48,024 bases of DNA, from assembly GCF_005502745.1 (NCBI RefSeq), contig NZ_SCNL01000020.1:1-48024 (forward strand). The letters are read 5' to 3'. Every line of letters starts with the position of its first letter. Position 1 is the stretch's first letter. Source of the DNA: Sphingomonas sp. 3P27F8. Its GTDB lineage: Bacteria > Pseudomonadota > Alphaproteobacteria > Sphingomonadales > Sphingomonadaceae. A model generated the notes under the pieces. That model did not search any database. It had not been told where the DNA came from and saw nothing but the letters and a program-made list of their open reading frames with translations. Below are positions 32,907 through 42,046 of the stretch, piece by piece. Both the position numbers and the translations under genes were made by a program.

Positions 32907-35672
32907 TCAATGCGCTGCCCCCCAGCTTTCGCCGACACCGATTTCCACCGCGAGCGGCACGTCCAGCTTTACCACCGGCTCGGCGGCGGTGGCCATCACA
33001 TGCTCGATCACCGGGCGGGCGCGCGCCACTTCCGTTTCGGGAAGCTCGAACACCAGTTCATCATGCACCTGGAGCAGCATCCGTGTGCCCGTCAGCCCCG
33101 CCTCGGCCAGCGCCGGCTCCATGCGCGCCATCGCGCGCTTGATGATATCGGCGGACGAGCCCTGTATCGGCGCGTTGATCGCCGCACGCTCCGCCCCCTG
33201 CCGCTCGTGCTGGACCTTGGATCTGATACGCGGGAAATGCGTCTTGCGACCGAACAGCGTTTCGGTAAAGCCGCGTTCGCGCACCTGTGTCAGCGTTTCC
33301 GCGATATAGCGATTGATCCCCGGGAAGCGCTCGAAATAACGATCGATCATCGCCTGCGCCTCGTCCGACGAGACGTCCAGCCGCCCTGCAAGACCCCAGC
33401 GGCTGATGCCGTAGAGGATCGCGAAATTGATCGTCTTGGCGCGACCGCGCGTGTCGCGATTGACCTCGCCGAACAGTTCCTGCGCGGTGAGCGAGTGGAT
33501 GTCGTCACCACGCGCGAAGGCATCCTTCAGCGCCGGCACGTCCGCCATGTGCGCGGCGAGGCGCAGTTCGATCTGCGAATAATCGGCTGCCAGGATCACG
33601 TTGCCCGTCTCCGCGACAAAGGCATCGCGAATCTGGCGACCGGTTTCGGTGCGGATCGGGATGTTCTGAAGATTGGGATCGGTCGACGAAAGCCGCCCGG
33701 TCTGCGCCCCGGTCAGACTGTAACTGGTGTGGACGCGGCCGGTGACGGGGTTGATCTGCTCCTGCAGCGTATCGGTATAGGTGTTCTTGAGCTTGGTAAG
33801 CTGCCGCCAGTCGAGCACCCGCGCCGCCATCTCCGCACCGGGCGAATCCTTGTCGGCAGCGATCCGCTCCAGCTCGGTCACGTCGGTCGAATACACGCCG
33901 GACTTGCCCTTGCGGCCGCCCTTGATCCCCATCCGCTCGAACAACACGTCGCCCAATTGCTTGGGGCTGCCGATCGTGAACGGCGCACCGGCGATGCCGT
34001 GGATCGCCGATTCCAGCGCCGCGATCTCGGTATCGAATCCGCGGCTGAGCTGCGCCAGACGCTCCCGGTCTACCTTGATCCCGCGCCGCTCCATTCGCGA
34101 GACCACTGACACAAGCGGCCGATCAACCATCTCGTAGACGCGCGTCGCACCCTCCACCGGCAGCCGCGCGCGGAAACGACGCCACAGCCGCAAGGTCACG
34201 TCCGCATCCTCGGCCGCGTAGCGGGTCGCGGTTTTCAGATCGACTTCGTTGAAGACCAGCTGCTTCTTCCCCGTGCCGACCACCTCCTTGTAGGCGATAC
34301 AGCTGTGCGACAGGTGCGTAGCCGCCAGTTCGTCCATGCCATGTCCATGCAGCCCGGCGTCGAGATCGAAGCTCATCACAATCGAATCATCGTAGGGCGC
34401 AACATCGACGCCCAACCGCGCGAGCACGATCATATCATATTTCAGATTATGCCCGATCTTGAGCACGCCGGCGTCGATGAGCAGCGGCCGAAGCTTCGCC
34501 AGCGCCACTTCGCGATCAATCTGCGCCGGCTTTTCCGCAAACATGTCGCTGCCGCCATGCGCCAGCGGGATGTAGCACGCGCGATTGGGCGCGAGCGCCA
34601 GACTGATCCCAACCAGCTCCGCCAGCATCGGATCTTTCGCCGTCGTTTCGGTATCGATCGCCACAAAGCCCTGATGACGCGCTTCCGCGATCCACCGATC
34701 GAGCGCCGCTTCGTCGGCCACCGTTTCGTAGCCGTCGTGGTCGCACGGCGGATCATCCTCGTGCGTTATCAGGGCCGAGGGCGCGGGCGCGGGCTGCGGC
34801 GTGTCCGCGACCTGCCCCAGCTTGGCGAGCAGCGACTTGAAGCCGTGATGCTCCAGGAACGCGCGCAACGGTGCTTCCGGTATGCCGTTCAGCACCATTT
34901 CGTCGAGCGGCTGCGGCAACGGCACGTCGCTCGCCAGCTCCACCAACCGACGGCTGAGCCGCGCCATCTCGGCGTGTTCGATGAGATTATCGCGCAGCTT
35001 GCCGGCCTTCATCCCCGGCGCGGCGGCGAGAACCGCCTCGACGTCGCCGTGCTCGAGAATCAGTTTGGCGGCAGTTTTCGGGCCGATGCCCGGAACGCCG
35101 GGTACATTGTCCACGCTGTCGCCCATCAGCGCCAGCACCTCGCCAAGCTTGTCGGGGCCGACCCCGAATTTCTCAACCACCGCTTCCGGCCCCATCCGCC
35201 GGTCACGCATGGTATCGAGCATATCGATCCCCGGCTCGGTAAGGAGCTGCATCAGATCCTTGTCGGAACTGATAATCGTCACCTCCCAGCCCTGCGCCAG
35301 CGCCGCCTTGGCATAAGAAGCGATCAGATCGTCCGCCTCCCACCCCTTCTCCTCGATGCACGGTAGCGAGAAGGCCCGCGTCGCATCGCGGATCATCGGG
35401 AATTGCGGGACGAGGTCTTCCGGCGCGGGCGGCCGATGTGCCTTGTACTGATCGTACATCTCGTTCCGGAAGGTCTGCTCGGATGCGTCGAGGATCACCG
35501 CCAGATGCGTCGGGCCATCGGCTTCGTGCAGCTCTTTCGCGAGCTTCCACAGCATCGTGGTGTAACCATATACCGCGCCCGCCGGCTCCCCATGCTGATT
35601 GGTTAGCTTCGGCAGGACGTGATAGGCGCGGAAGATATAGCCCGAGCCATCGACGAGATAGAGATGCGGCAT
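32907..35672 (-). CDS. polA: DNA polymerase I
   Basis: 921 residues with all three domains. 5'-3' exonuclease (1 to about 290), starting LYLVDGSGYIFRAYH. 3'-5' proofreading exonuclease with Asp340 in AIDTETT. Polymerase domain with motif A Asp697 in ADYSQIELR, motif B RAKTINFAILYGIS, and motif C Asp871 in QVHDELVF. It fills gaps and removes Okazaki primers. The DxE metal ligands of the proofreading domain are retained, unlike in several polymerases I that have lost this activity. The gene is bounded by the beta-lactamase-like gene upstream (78 bases) and the flippase downstream. Confidence 0.98.
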   Translation of the reverse strand: MPHLYLVDGSGYIFRAYHVLPKLTNQHGEPAGAVYGYTTMLWKLAKELHEADGPTHLAVILDASEQTFRNEMYDQYKAHRPPAPEDLVPQFPMIRDATRAFSLPCIEEKGWEADDLIASYAKAALAQGWEVTIISSDKDLMQLLTEPGIDMLDTMRDRRMGPEAVVEKFGVGPDKLGEVLALMGDSVDNVPGVPGIGPKTAAKLILEHGDVEAVLAAAPGMKAGKLRDNLIEHAEMARLSRRLVELASDVPLPQPLDEMVLNGIPEAPLRAFLEHHGFKSLLAKLGQVADTPQPAPAPSALITHEDDPPCDHDGYETVADEAALDRWIAEARHQGFVAIDTETTAKDPMLAELVGISLALAPNRACYIPLAHGGSDMFAEKPAQIDREVALAKLRPLLIDAGVLKIGHNLKYDMIVLARLGVDVAPYDDSIVMSFDLDAGLHGHGMDELAATHLSHSCIAYKEVVGTGKKQLVFNEVDLKTATRYAAEDADVTLRLWRRFRARLPVEGATRVYEMVDRPLVSVVSRMERRGIKVDRERLAQLSRGFDTEIAALESAIHGIAGAPFTIGSPKQLGDVLFERMGIKGGRKGKSGVYSTDVTELERIAADKDSPGAEMAARVLDWRQLTKLKNTYTDTLQEQINPVTGRVHTSYSLTGAQTGRLSSTDPNLQNIPIRTETGRQIRDAFVAETGNVILAADYSQIELRLAAHMADVPALKDAFARGDDIHSLTAQELFGEVNRDTRGRAKTINFAILYGISRWGLAGRLDVSSDEAQAMIDRYFERFPGINRYIAETLTQVRERGFTETLFGRKTHFPRIRSKVQHERQGAERAAINAPIQGSSADIIKRAMARMEPALAEAGLTGTRMLLQVHDELVFELPETEVARARPVIEHVMATAAEPVVKLDVPLAVEIGVGESWGAAH

Positions 35673-35750
35673 CGCGGCGGAATAGCCCGGATCGCGCGGC
35701 GGACCAATCCCGCTTGTTGCATCGGCGCGATCAGTCGTTGAAACGGAAGA

Positions 35751-36893
35751 TCAGCTGCCCGGCGCGTCCTCGTCGCTCGCAGCCAGCGCCTGATTGACGC
35801 GCGAGCCTGTGAGCGCTCCTGCGGCGGCCTGGATAAGCTGCTGGCGATCGCGCATCGGCCGCATCGTATCGCCGATCATCACCGCAATCGCGTAACGCCG
35901 GCCATCAGGCGCGGTAAGCAACCCGACATCGTTGAACCCGGCATTGCGGCGACCAAGCTCCTGCCCGGTTCCCGTCTTGTGCTGCAACGACCAGCCCGGC
36001 GGCAGCGCCGCCTTCAGCCGCGCCCGCCCGGTGACGGTGGAACCCATCGTGGCAAGCAGGAAGCGCGTCGACGTTTCCGACAACAATTCTCCACGCGCGA
36101 GGCGCGACAGCGCATCGGCAATGGCGAGCGGCGCAGCGCCATCGGGCGGATCGGTGATATAGGCTTCGAGCGCTGCGGCGCGCACCTCCGGCGCAAGCCG
36201 CGAGCGCGCGATCTCGAAGCTGTTGCCGAGCGAATAGCTTTGCTGCCACGTCAGGCCGGCGGTTCGCGACTGGAGCAACCGCTCACCCGGGCCGAAACGG
36301 ATATCGCCAAGCTGCTTGCGCTCGATGAACGAGCGCACCGCCGCCGGCCCGCCCACCAGCGTCAGCAGCCGGTCGTTGGCGGTATTGTCGCTCTGTGTGA
36401 GCGCGCGGGTCAACAAGGCCGATACCGTCGTCTGATAGCCGCCCGGCTTCACCAGGGACGCGATCGGCTGATGAAACAACGTGAGATCCGCCGGATAGAT
36501 CGTCACCGGATCGTCGAGCCGAAGGCGCCCGCTATCCCGCTGGTCGAGCACCGTCATCGCAACCCACAGCTTGCTTACGCTCTGCTGCGGCATACGGCGG
36601 CGACCGCCGCTCTCGACCGTCCAGCCCTCGTCAACCGCGCGGATCGCAACGCCCGCGATGCCGGGGAAGCTGCGCACCAGCGCATCCACACGAGCGACCA
36701 GTTCGCGCGGCGCGTCGTTACGCGGGCGCGAGAGGACCCGCGGAACCGGGAGCGAGATCACATAGGCCGGCGCACCGACGTACGTAGACGAGGGAGCTGC
36801 CGCTGATGTGCCGGGCCGCGAGCCGGACCCGCACGCGACCAGCGCGAACGTGCCCAAACCAACAATCAGCCAACGAACACGCAAAGCGATCAT
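35751..36893 (-). CDS. Class A beta-lactamase-like serine hydrolase, lipoprotein
   Basis: About 380 residues. Hydrophobic N-terminus with lipobox ALVAC (Cys21), then a proline-rich spacer, then a serine-hydrolase domain with the motifs in class A order: S105-V-S-K108, S168-D-N170, K306-T-G308. Glu204 lies 36 residues after Ser168, exactly the class A spacing from Ser130 to the general-base Glu166, in the sequence ERLLQ where class A has E-x-x-L-N; Asn170 is therefore replaced by Gln208. The stretch from this Glu to KTG is about 34 residues longer than in typical class A enzymes. It may hydrolyse beta-lactams or act on peptidoglycan peptides; sequence does not settle it. Expected location is the periplasm, membrane-anchored. 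Neighbours: nadB upstream (112 bases), polA downstream. Confidence 0.8.
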   Translation of the reverse strand: MIALRVRWLIVGLGTFALVACGSGSRPGTSAAAPSSTYVGAPAYVISLPVPRVLSRPRNDAPRELVARVDALVRSFPGIAGVAIRAVDEGWTVESGGRRRMPQQSVSKLWVAMTVLDQRDSGRLRLDDPVTIYPADLTLFHQPIASLVKPGGYQTTVSALLTRALTQSDNTANDRLLTLVGGPAAVRSFIERKQLGDIRFGPGERLLQSRTAGLTWQQSYSLGNSFEIARSRLAPEVRAAALEAYITDPPDGAAPLAIADALSRLARGELLSETSTRFLLATMGSTVTGRARLKAALPPGWSLQHKTGTGQELGRRNAGFNDVGLLTAPDGRRYAIAVMIGDTMRPMRDRQQLIQAAAGALTGSRVNQALAASDEDAPGS

Positions 36894-37005
36894 ACCAGCA
36901 GAATGCCCACCCCGACCCGAAAATCAGGTTAAACCCGATCGAGGCCGCGAAAGAAAACAGCGGCTTGGCACAATCGCGATGAACCGCGCCTGATCCGCGA
37001 CAGAT

Positions 37006-38586
37006 TCATGGAACGAGAATCGTGTCGGCGGCCCTGGGCATTTTTTCAGGCCAATCGGTGTTGTAATGCAGCCCGCGGCTTTCGTGGCGCTGCAGCGCCG
37101 ATCGGACGATCAGATCAGCCGTCTGGAGCAGGTTGCGCAGCTCGATCAGATCGGGCGTCACCCGGAAGTGGCCATAATAGTCGCCCACCTCTTCGGTCAG
37201 CAGCTTTATCCGGTGCGCGGCGCGCTCCAGCCGCTTGGTGGTGCGCACGATGCCGACGTAATTCCACATGAACCGCCGGATCTCCGTCCAGTTCTGCTTG
37301 ATGACGACTTCCTCGTCGGAATCGGTGACACGGCTCTCGTCCCACGCGCGGATCGGCGGCACAGCGGCGAAGACCTCCCAATTGGCCGCGATATGCTTCG
37401 CCGCCGCCTCGCCGAACACGAAACATTCCAAGAGCGAATTTGAGGCCAGCCGGTTCGCGCCGTGCAGCCCGGATTGGGTACACTCTCCCGCCGCATAGAG
37501 ATTGGGAAGATCCGTTCGCCCATCACGATCGATCACGATCCCGCCGCAGGTGTAATGCTGCGCCGGCACCACCGGGATCGGCTGCGTCGTCATGTCGATA
37601 CCGAGCCCGAGCAGCTTCTCGTAGATGTTCGGAAAATGCCCGCGCACGAAATCGGCCGGCATATGGCTGATGTCGAGATGGACGTAATCGAGCCCAAGGC
37701 GCTTGATCTCGTGATCGATCGCCCGCGCCACGATATCGCGCGGCGCCAGCTCCGCCCGGGGATCGAAATCGGGCATGAAACGGTGGCCGGTATCGGGGAT
37801 CTTGAGCTGCCCGCCCTCACCGCGCACCGCCTCGGTAATCAGAAAATTCTTCACCTCCAGATTGTAGAGGCAGGTCGGATGGAATTGCATGAATTCCATG
37901 TTCGAGATCCGACAGCCCGCGCGCCACGCCATCGCGATCCCATCTCCCGTCGCGCCACGCGGCGCGGTGGAGAAAAGATAGGTGCGCCCCGCCCCGCCCG
38001 TCGCGAGGATCGTCGCGCGCGCGGTGAACAGATTTACCCGTCCCGTGCGGCGATCGACGGCGTAGACACCCCACACATTGCCCGCACCGGAATAGCGTTC
38101 CTCATGCCTGCTGGTGGCGAGATCGATCGCTACCTGATCGGGGACGAGCGTGATGTTCGGATGCTTCTCGGCCGCGCGTTGCAGCGCCTCCTGCACGGCC
38201 CAGCCGGTCGCATCGGCGACATGGACGATGCGGCGGTGCGAATGCCCCCCTTCCCGCGTCAGATGGAGCGCGTCGCCCTCGGTGGCGAAGGGCACGCCCA
38301 ACGCCTGTAGCCGGTGGATAGCGGCCGGGGCATTTTCCACCACGAATTCCACGGTCGCACGGTCGTTCAGGCCCGCGCCGGCGATCATCGTGTCCTCGAT
38401 ATGGCTTTCGAACGTGTCGCCTGGCTCCAGCACTGCCGCGATCCCGCCCTGCGCCCAGGCGGTCGAGCCCTCGTTGAGCGCCCCCTTCGCCAGCACCGTC
38501 ACCTTGAAGCGATCGGCAAGATTGAGCGCCGCGGTGAGGCCGGCGGCGCCGGAACCGACGATAAGGACGTCACTGGTGCTGGTCAT
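37006..38586 (-). CDS. nadB: L-aspartate oxidase
   Basis: 526 residues. A flavoprotein that oxidises L-aspartate to iminoaspartate, the first step of de novo NAD synthesis. FAD-binding VLIVGSGAAGLTAAL at the N-terminus; STAWAQGGIAAV; the succinate-dehydrogenase-like ANRLASNSLLECFVFG; and THE-like active-site residues in the MEFMQFHPT segment. The ATG at 38586 fits the family start; upstream extension runs over the thiL promoter region. It diverges from thiL with 93 bases between. nadA and nadC are not in the window. Length is usual for NadB (about 530). Confidence 0.95.
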   Translation of the reverse strand: MTSTSDVLIVGSGAAGLTAALNLADRFKVTVLAKGALNEGSTAWAQGGIAAVLEPGDTFESHIEDTMIAGAGLNDRATVEFVVENAPAAIHRLQALGVPFATEGDALHLTREGGHSHRRIVHVADATGWAVQEALQRAAEKHPNITLVPDQVAIDLATSRHEERYSGAGNVWGVYAVDRRTGRVNLFTARATILATGGAGRTYLFSTAPRGATGDGIAMAWRAGCRISNMEFMQFHPTCLYNLEVKNFLITEAVRGEGGQLKIPDTGHRFMPDFDPRAELAPRDIVARAIDHEIKRLGLDYVHLDISHMPADFVRGHFPNIYEKLLGLGIDMTTQPIPVVPAQHYTCGGIVIDRDGRTDLPNLYAAGECTQSGLHGANRLASNSLLECFVFGEAAAKHIAANWEVFAAVPPIRAWDESRVTDSDEEVVIKQNWTEIRRFMWNYVGIVRTTKRLERAAHRIKLLTEEVGDYYGHFRVTPDLIELRNLLQTADLIVRSALQRHESRGLHYNTDWPEKMPRAADTILVP

Positions 38587-38679
38587 GCGCGCGTTGTTGC
38601 ACGAAAGTTGCGCCGCGCGACAATCACAATCTGCCCGCGGCTTTGCGCCCAGTGATGCGAGACCGTATAGCGCGACGCC

Positions 38680-39567
38680 ATGATCGAGGCGGAATTCATC
38701 GCAGCACTGCGCCGGCTGCCTCTGCATCCGGGCGCTTTGGGCCTGGCGGATGATGCTGCGCGGCTTGGCGCGTTCGTCATCACGACCGACACGTTGGTGG
38801 AGGGGGTGCATTTCCTACCGTTGGATCCGCCCGAGGATGTCGCGTGGAAGCTCGTCGCCACCAATCTCTCCGATCTAGCCGCCAAGGGCGCGCGGCCCGA
38901 AGGCGTCCTGCTCAACTATCCGCTGGGCGATGACCGCTGGGATCGCGCCTTTGTCGCGGGGCTGGCGGCGGCGCTGGCCGCGTTCGATTGCCCGCTGATC
39001 GGCGGAGATACGGTATCGCTACCGGAAGGCTCCGCCCGTGTACTGACTTTAACCGCATTCGGCGCTGACGCCATGGCGCCGGCACGTAGCGGCGCGCTAC
39101 CCGGCGACGCCCTGTGGGTAACTGGAACGATCGGCGATGCCGGTGCGGGCCTTGCCATCGCGCGCGGCAGCGCCGGATCTGACGCGCTGCTCGCCGCCTA
39201 TCGCCGGCCCCGGCCGCGCATCGCGGAAGGGCGCCTGCTCGCGCCGTTGGTTCATGCGATGATGGACGTATCGGACGGGTTGTTGATCGACGCATGGCGA
39301 ATGGCGGCGGCGAGCGGCTGCGCCGTGATGATCGATCTCGCACGTGTGCCGCTATCCGCCGACTATCGCGCGACCGGCGCGGACGCGTTGGCCGCCGCGA
39401 CCGCCGGGGACGATTACCAGCTCCTGTTCGCCGCGGCGCCGGACATACCGATCCCCGTTCCAGCGACCTGCATCGGCGCGTTCCGCGAGGGCAAAGGGCT
39501 GGCGCTCATGGATGGCGATCGCGTGGCGCCCCTCCCGGCGCGGCTCGGATTCGAACACCGCGCCTGA
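38680..39567 (+). CDS. thiL: Thiamine-monophosphate kinase
   Basis: 295 residues. Phosphorylates thiamine monophosphate to the active diphosphate. The N-terminal ATP/Mg segments are visible: [45 protein letters not shown] and [10 protein letters not shown], followed by [16 protein letters not shown] and [11 protein letters not shown]. All are typical of the AIR-synthase-related superfamily. The ATG at 38680 lies behind a possible -10-like TATAGC (38666). No TPP riboswitch is recognisable in the 93-base upstream gap. Slightly shorter than E. coli ThiL (about 325). Confidence 0.94.
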   Translation: MIEAEFIAALRRLPLHPGALGLADDAARLGAFVITTDTLVEGVHFLPLDPPEDVAWKLVATNLSDLAAKGARPEGVLLNYPLGDDRWDRAFVAGLAAALAAFDCPLIGGDTVSLPEGSARVLTLTAFGADAMAPARSGALPGDALWVTGTIGDAGAGLAIARGSAGSDALLAAYRRPRPRIAEGRLLAPLVHAMMDVSDGLLIDAWRMAAASGCAVMIDLARVPLSADYRATGADALAAATAGDDYQLLFAAAPDIPIPVPATCIGAFREGKGLALMDGDRVAPLPARLGFEHRA

Positions 39568-39577
39568 CGCGCGGCGG

Positions 39578-39593
39578 GTTGCGCGCGCGCAAC
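39578..39593. repeat. Perfect 16-base palindrome between thiL and hppA
   Basis: GTTGCGCGCGCGCAAC equals its own reverse complement. It lies 11 bases after the thiL stop and about 85 bases before hppA. It could form a hairpin stem or be a regulator's operator. No T-run follows, so an intrinsic terminator is unlikely. Confidence 0.45.
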
Positions 39594-39677
39594 TCGACCT
39601 ATACGCCTTCGTCATCCGTGTTACGAAAAAGGGCAACAGCCCCCGAGTGCGGAAACGAAATTAGGGGAAGGAATGCG

Positions 39678-41840
39678 ATGACGACAGTCCATATCGCCAT
39701 CCTCTGCGGCTTGTTGGCCGTGGTCTATGGCTTCGTTACCAGCCAGCAGGTGCTGCGCGCCTCGCCAGGCAATGAACGAATGCAGGATATCGCGGCCGCC
39801 ATTCAGGAAGGCGCGAAAGCCTATCTCTCGCGGCAATATACCACCATCGCCATCGTCGGCGTGATCGTGGCCGTGATACTGGCCGCGACACTCGGTCTAA
39901 CCTCCACGATCGGTTTCGTTATCGGGGCGATCCTGTCCGGCGTGGCCGGCTTCGTCGGCATGAACATCTCGGTGCGCGCCAACGTGCGCACGGCCGAAGC
40001 CGCGCGCGGATCGTTGCAGGGCGGCTTGACGATGGCGTTCCGCTCGGGCGCCGTTACCGGCATGCTCGTCGCGGGGCTGGGGCTGCTCGCGATCGCTACT
40101 TTCTTCTGGTATCTCACCGGCCCGGGCGGCCATGCGCCAAATGATCGGGTGATCGTCGAGGCGCTTACCGCACTGGCATTCGGCGCGTCACTCATCTCGA
40201 TCTTCGCCCGGCTCGGCGGCGGCATCTTTACCAAGGCGGCGGACGTCGGGGCAGACCTCGTCGGAAAAGTCGAGGCCGGCATTCCCGAGGATGACCCCCG
40301 CAACCCGGCGGTGATCGCCGATAACGTCGGCGACAACGTCGGCGATTGCGCGGGGATGGCCGCCGACCTGTTCGAGACCTATGTGGTGACGCTCGGCGTC
40401 ACGATGGTGTCGATCGCGCTGCTGATCCACGCAGATGCGGCTGATCTGATGAAGCTTATGACGTTGCCGCTCATCGTCGGCGGCGTTTGCATCATCACCT
40501 CGATCATCGGCACTTACATGGTGCGGCTGGGCGGCGGCTCCATCATGGGCGCGCTGTACAAGGGCTTTGGCACCTCGGCGCTACTGTCGATCCCGGCAAT
40601 CTGGCTCGCCACCAAATATACGCTCGGCGACATGAACGCGGTGATTGGCGCGCCGGGCTTCCTCGATCAAACCGGCGATGCGCTGGGCAGCGATCCGGTG
40701 GCCCCGGTGGTCACCGGCATGGGCTTTACCGGAATGGATCTGTTCTGGTGCATGATGATCGGCCTTGCGGTGACGGCGCTGATCGTTTGGATCACCGAAT
40801 ATTACACGGGCACCAACTATCGGCCTGTCAAGTCGATCGCCAAGGCATCGGAAACGGGCCACGGCACCAATGTGATCCAGGGCCTGGCGATCAGCCTGGA
40901 GGCGACCGCGCTGCCGACGCTGGTGATCGTGATCGCGGTGATCGCGGCATACAAACTTGCGGGCGTCATCGGCATCGCTTTCTCGGCAACGTCGATGCTG
41001 GCGCTTGCCGGCATGGTGGTGGCGCTCGACGCTTACGGGCCGGTCACCGACAATGCCGGCGGCATCGCCGAGATGGCAGGGTTGCCTGATGATGTGCGTC
41101 ACAGGACCGACGCGCTCGACGCGGTCGGCAACACCACCAAGGCGGTAACCAAGGGCTATGCGATCGGCTCGGCGGGGCTTGCCGCGCTGGTGTTGTTCGG
41201 CGCTTACACCACGGATCTGCAGACCTACTTCCCCGATACGCAGGTCGATTTCAGCCTCTCCAACCCCTATGTGATCGTCGGGCTGCTGCTGGGGGCGCTG
41301 CTCCCCTATCTGTTCGGCGCCTTCGGGATGACCGCGGTGGGCCGCGCGGCCGGTGCGGTGGTCGAGGAGGTGCGCGACCAATTCCGCAACAATCCGGGCA
41401 TCATGGAGGGGACGAGCCGGCCGAATTACGGCCGCACCGTCGATCTCGTCACCCGCGCGGCGATCCGCGAGATGATCGTGCCATCGCTGTTGCCGGTGCT
41501 GTCACCGATAGCCCTCTATTTCATCGTCTCACGCGTCGAGAATCAGGCCGCGGGCTTCGCCGCGCTTGGCGCGATGCTGCTCGGCGTGATCGTCTCCGGC
41601 CTTTTCGTCGCCCTCTCGATGACTTCTGGGGGTGGCGCATGGGACAATGCCAAGAAATATATCGAGGACGGGCATCACGGTGGCAAGGGATCGGAGGCGC
41701 ACAAGGCCGCCATCACCGGTGACACCGTGGGCGATCCCTATAAGGACACCGCCGGCCCCGCCGTGAACCCCATGATCAAGATCACGAATATCGTTGCCCT
41801 GCTGCTGCTCGCGGCACTTGCCGGGCATGTCGGCGGGTAA
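39678..41840 (+). CDS. hppA: Membrane-bound proton-translocating pyrophosphatase, K+-independent type
   Basis: About 720 residues with some 16 membrane helices. Couples hydrolysis of inorganic pyrophosphate to proton export across the inner membrane. The PPi-binding motif starts at Asp189 ([18 protein letters not shown]), and [21 protein letters not shown] follows. In the segment that decides potassium dependence the sequence is [10 protein letters not shown] with Lys488; a lysine here marks the K+-independent proton pumps, whereas K+-dependent enzymes have alanine. The ATG at 39678 has an AGGGGAAGGA ribosome binding site 5 bases away. A perfect terminator follows its stop, so the gene is probably transcribed alone or at the end of thiL-hppA. 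Confidence 0.97.
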   Translation: MTTVHIAILCGLLAVVYGFVTSQQVLRASPGNERMQDIAAAIQEGAKAYLSRQYTTIAIVGVIVAVILAATLGLTSTIGFVIGAILSGVAGFVGMNISVRANVRTAEAARGSLQGGLTMAFRSGAVTGMLVAGLGLLAIATFFWYLTGPGGHAPNDRVIVEALTALAFGASLISIFARLGGGIFTKAADVGADLVGKVEAGIPEDDPRNPAVIADNVGDNVGDCAGMAADLFETYVVTLGVTMVSIALLIHADAADLMKLMTLPLIVGGVCIITSIIGTYMVRLGGGSIMGALYKGFGTSALLSIPAIWLATKYTLGDMNAVIGAPGFLDQTGDALGSDPVAPVVTGMGFTGMDLFWCMMIGLAVTALIVWITEYYTGTNYRPVKSIAKASETGHGTNVIQGLAISLEATALPTLVIVIAVIAAYKLAGVIGIAFSATSMLALAGMVVALDAYGPVTDNAGGIAEMAGLPDDVRHRTDALDAVGNTTKAVTKGYAIGSAGLAALVLFGAYTTDLQTYFPDTQVDFSLSNPYVIVGLLLGALLPYLFGAFGMTAVGRAAGAVVEEVRDQFRNNPGIMEGTSRPNYGRTVDLVTRAAIREMIVPSLLPVLSPIALYFIVSRVENQAAGFAALGAMLLGVIVSGLFVALSMTSGGGAWDNAKKYIEDGHHGGKGSEAHKAAITGDTVGDPYKDTAGPAVNPMIKITNIVALLLLAALAGHVGG

Positions 41841-41868
41841 ACACCCTGGCATTCCCTGAAAAACGCTG

Positions 41869-41905
41869 CCCCGCGCCTGGAAACAGGCGCGGGGTTTTCG
41901 TTTTC
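41869..41905 (+). terminator. Rho-independent terminator after hppA
   Basis: A perfect 11-base-pair stem CCCCGCGCCTG/CAGGCGCGGGG with a GAAA tetraloop (41880-41883), followed by TTTTCGTTTTC. It lies 28 bases after the hppA stop and is the clearest intrinsic terminator in the window. Confidence 0.93.
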
Positions 41906-42046
41906 ATGTTGCCCGATTGCCACGCCACGGCGCAAATCACGCCTTGACGCCGCGCGCGCGCTTGCACCTGCCGTCCAACAATTGTCACACTCCCGTCACG
42001 ATCCGATCAGCCCGCAGAGGCGCGGACGACAACAGGGGACATCAAG

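Noticed and set aside
38587..38679. TPP riboswitch ahead of thiL
   Set aside because: The 93-base gap lacks the conserved riboswitch core sequences and must also serve the divergent nadB.
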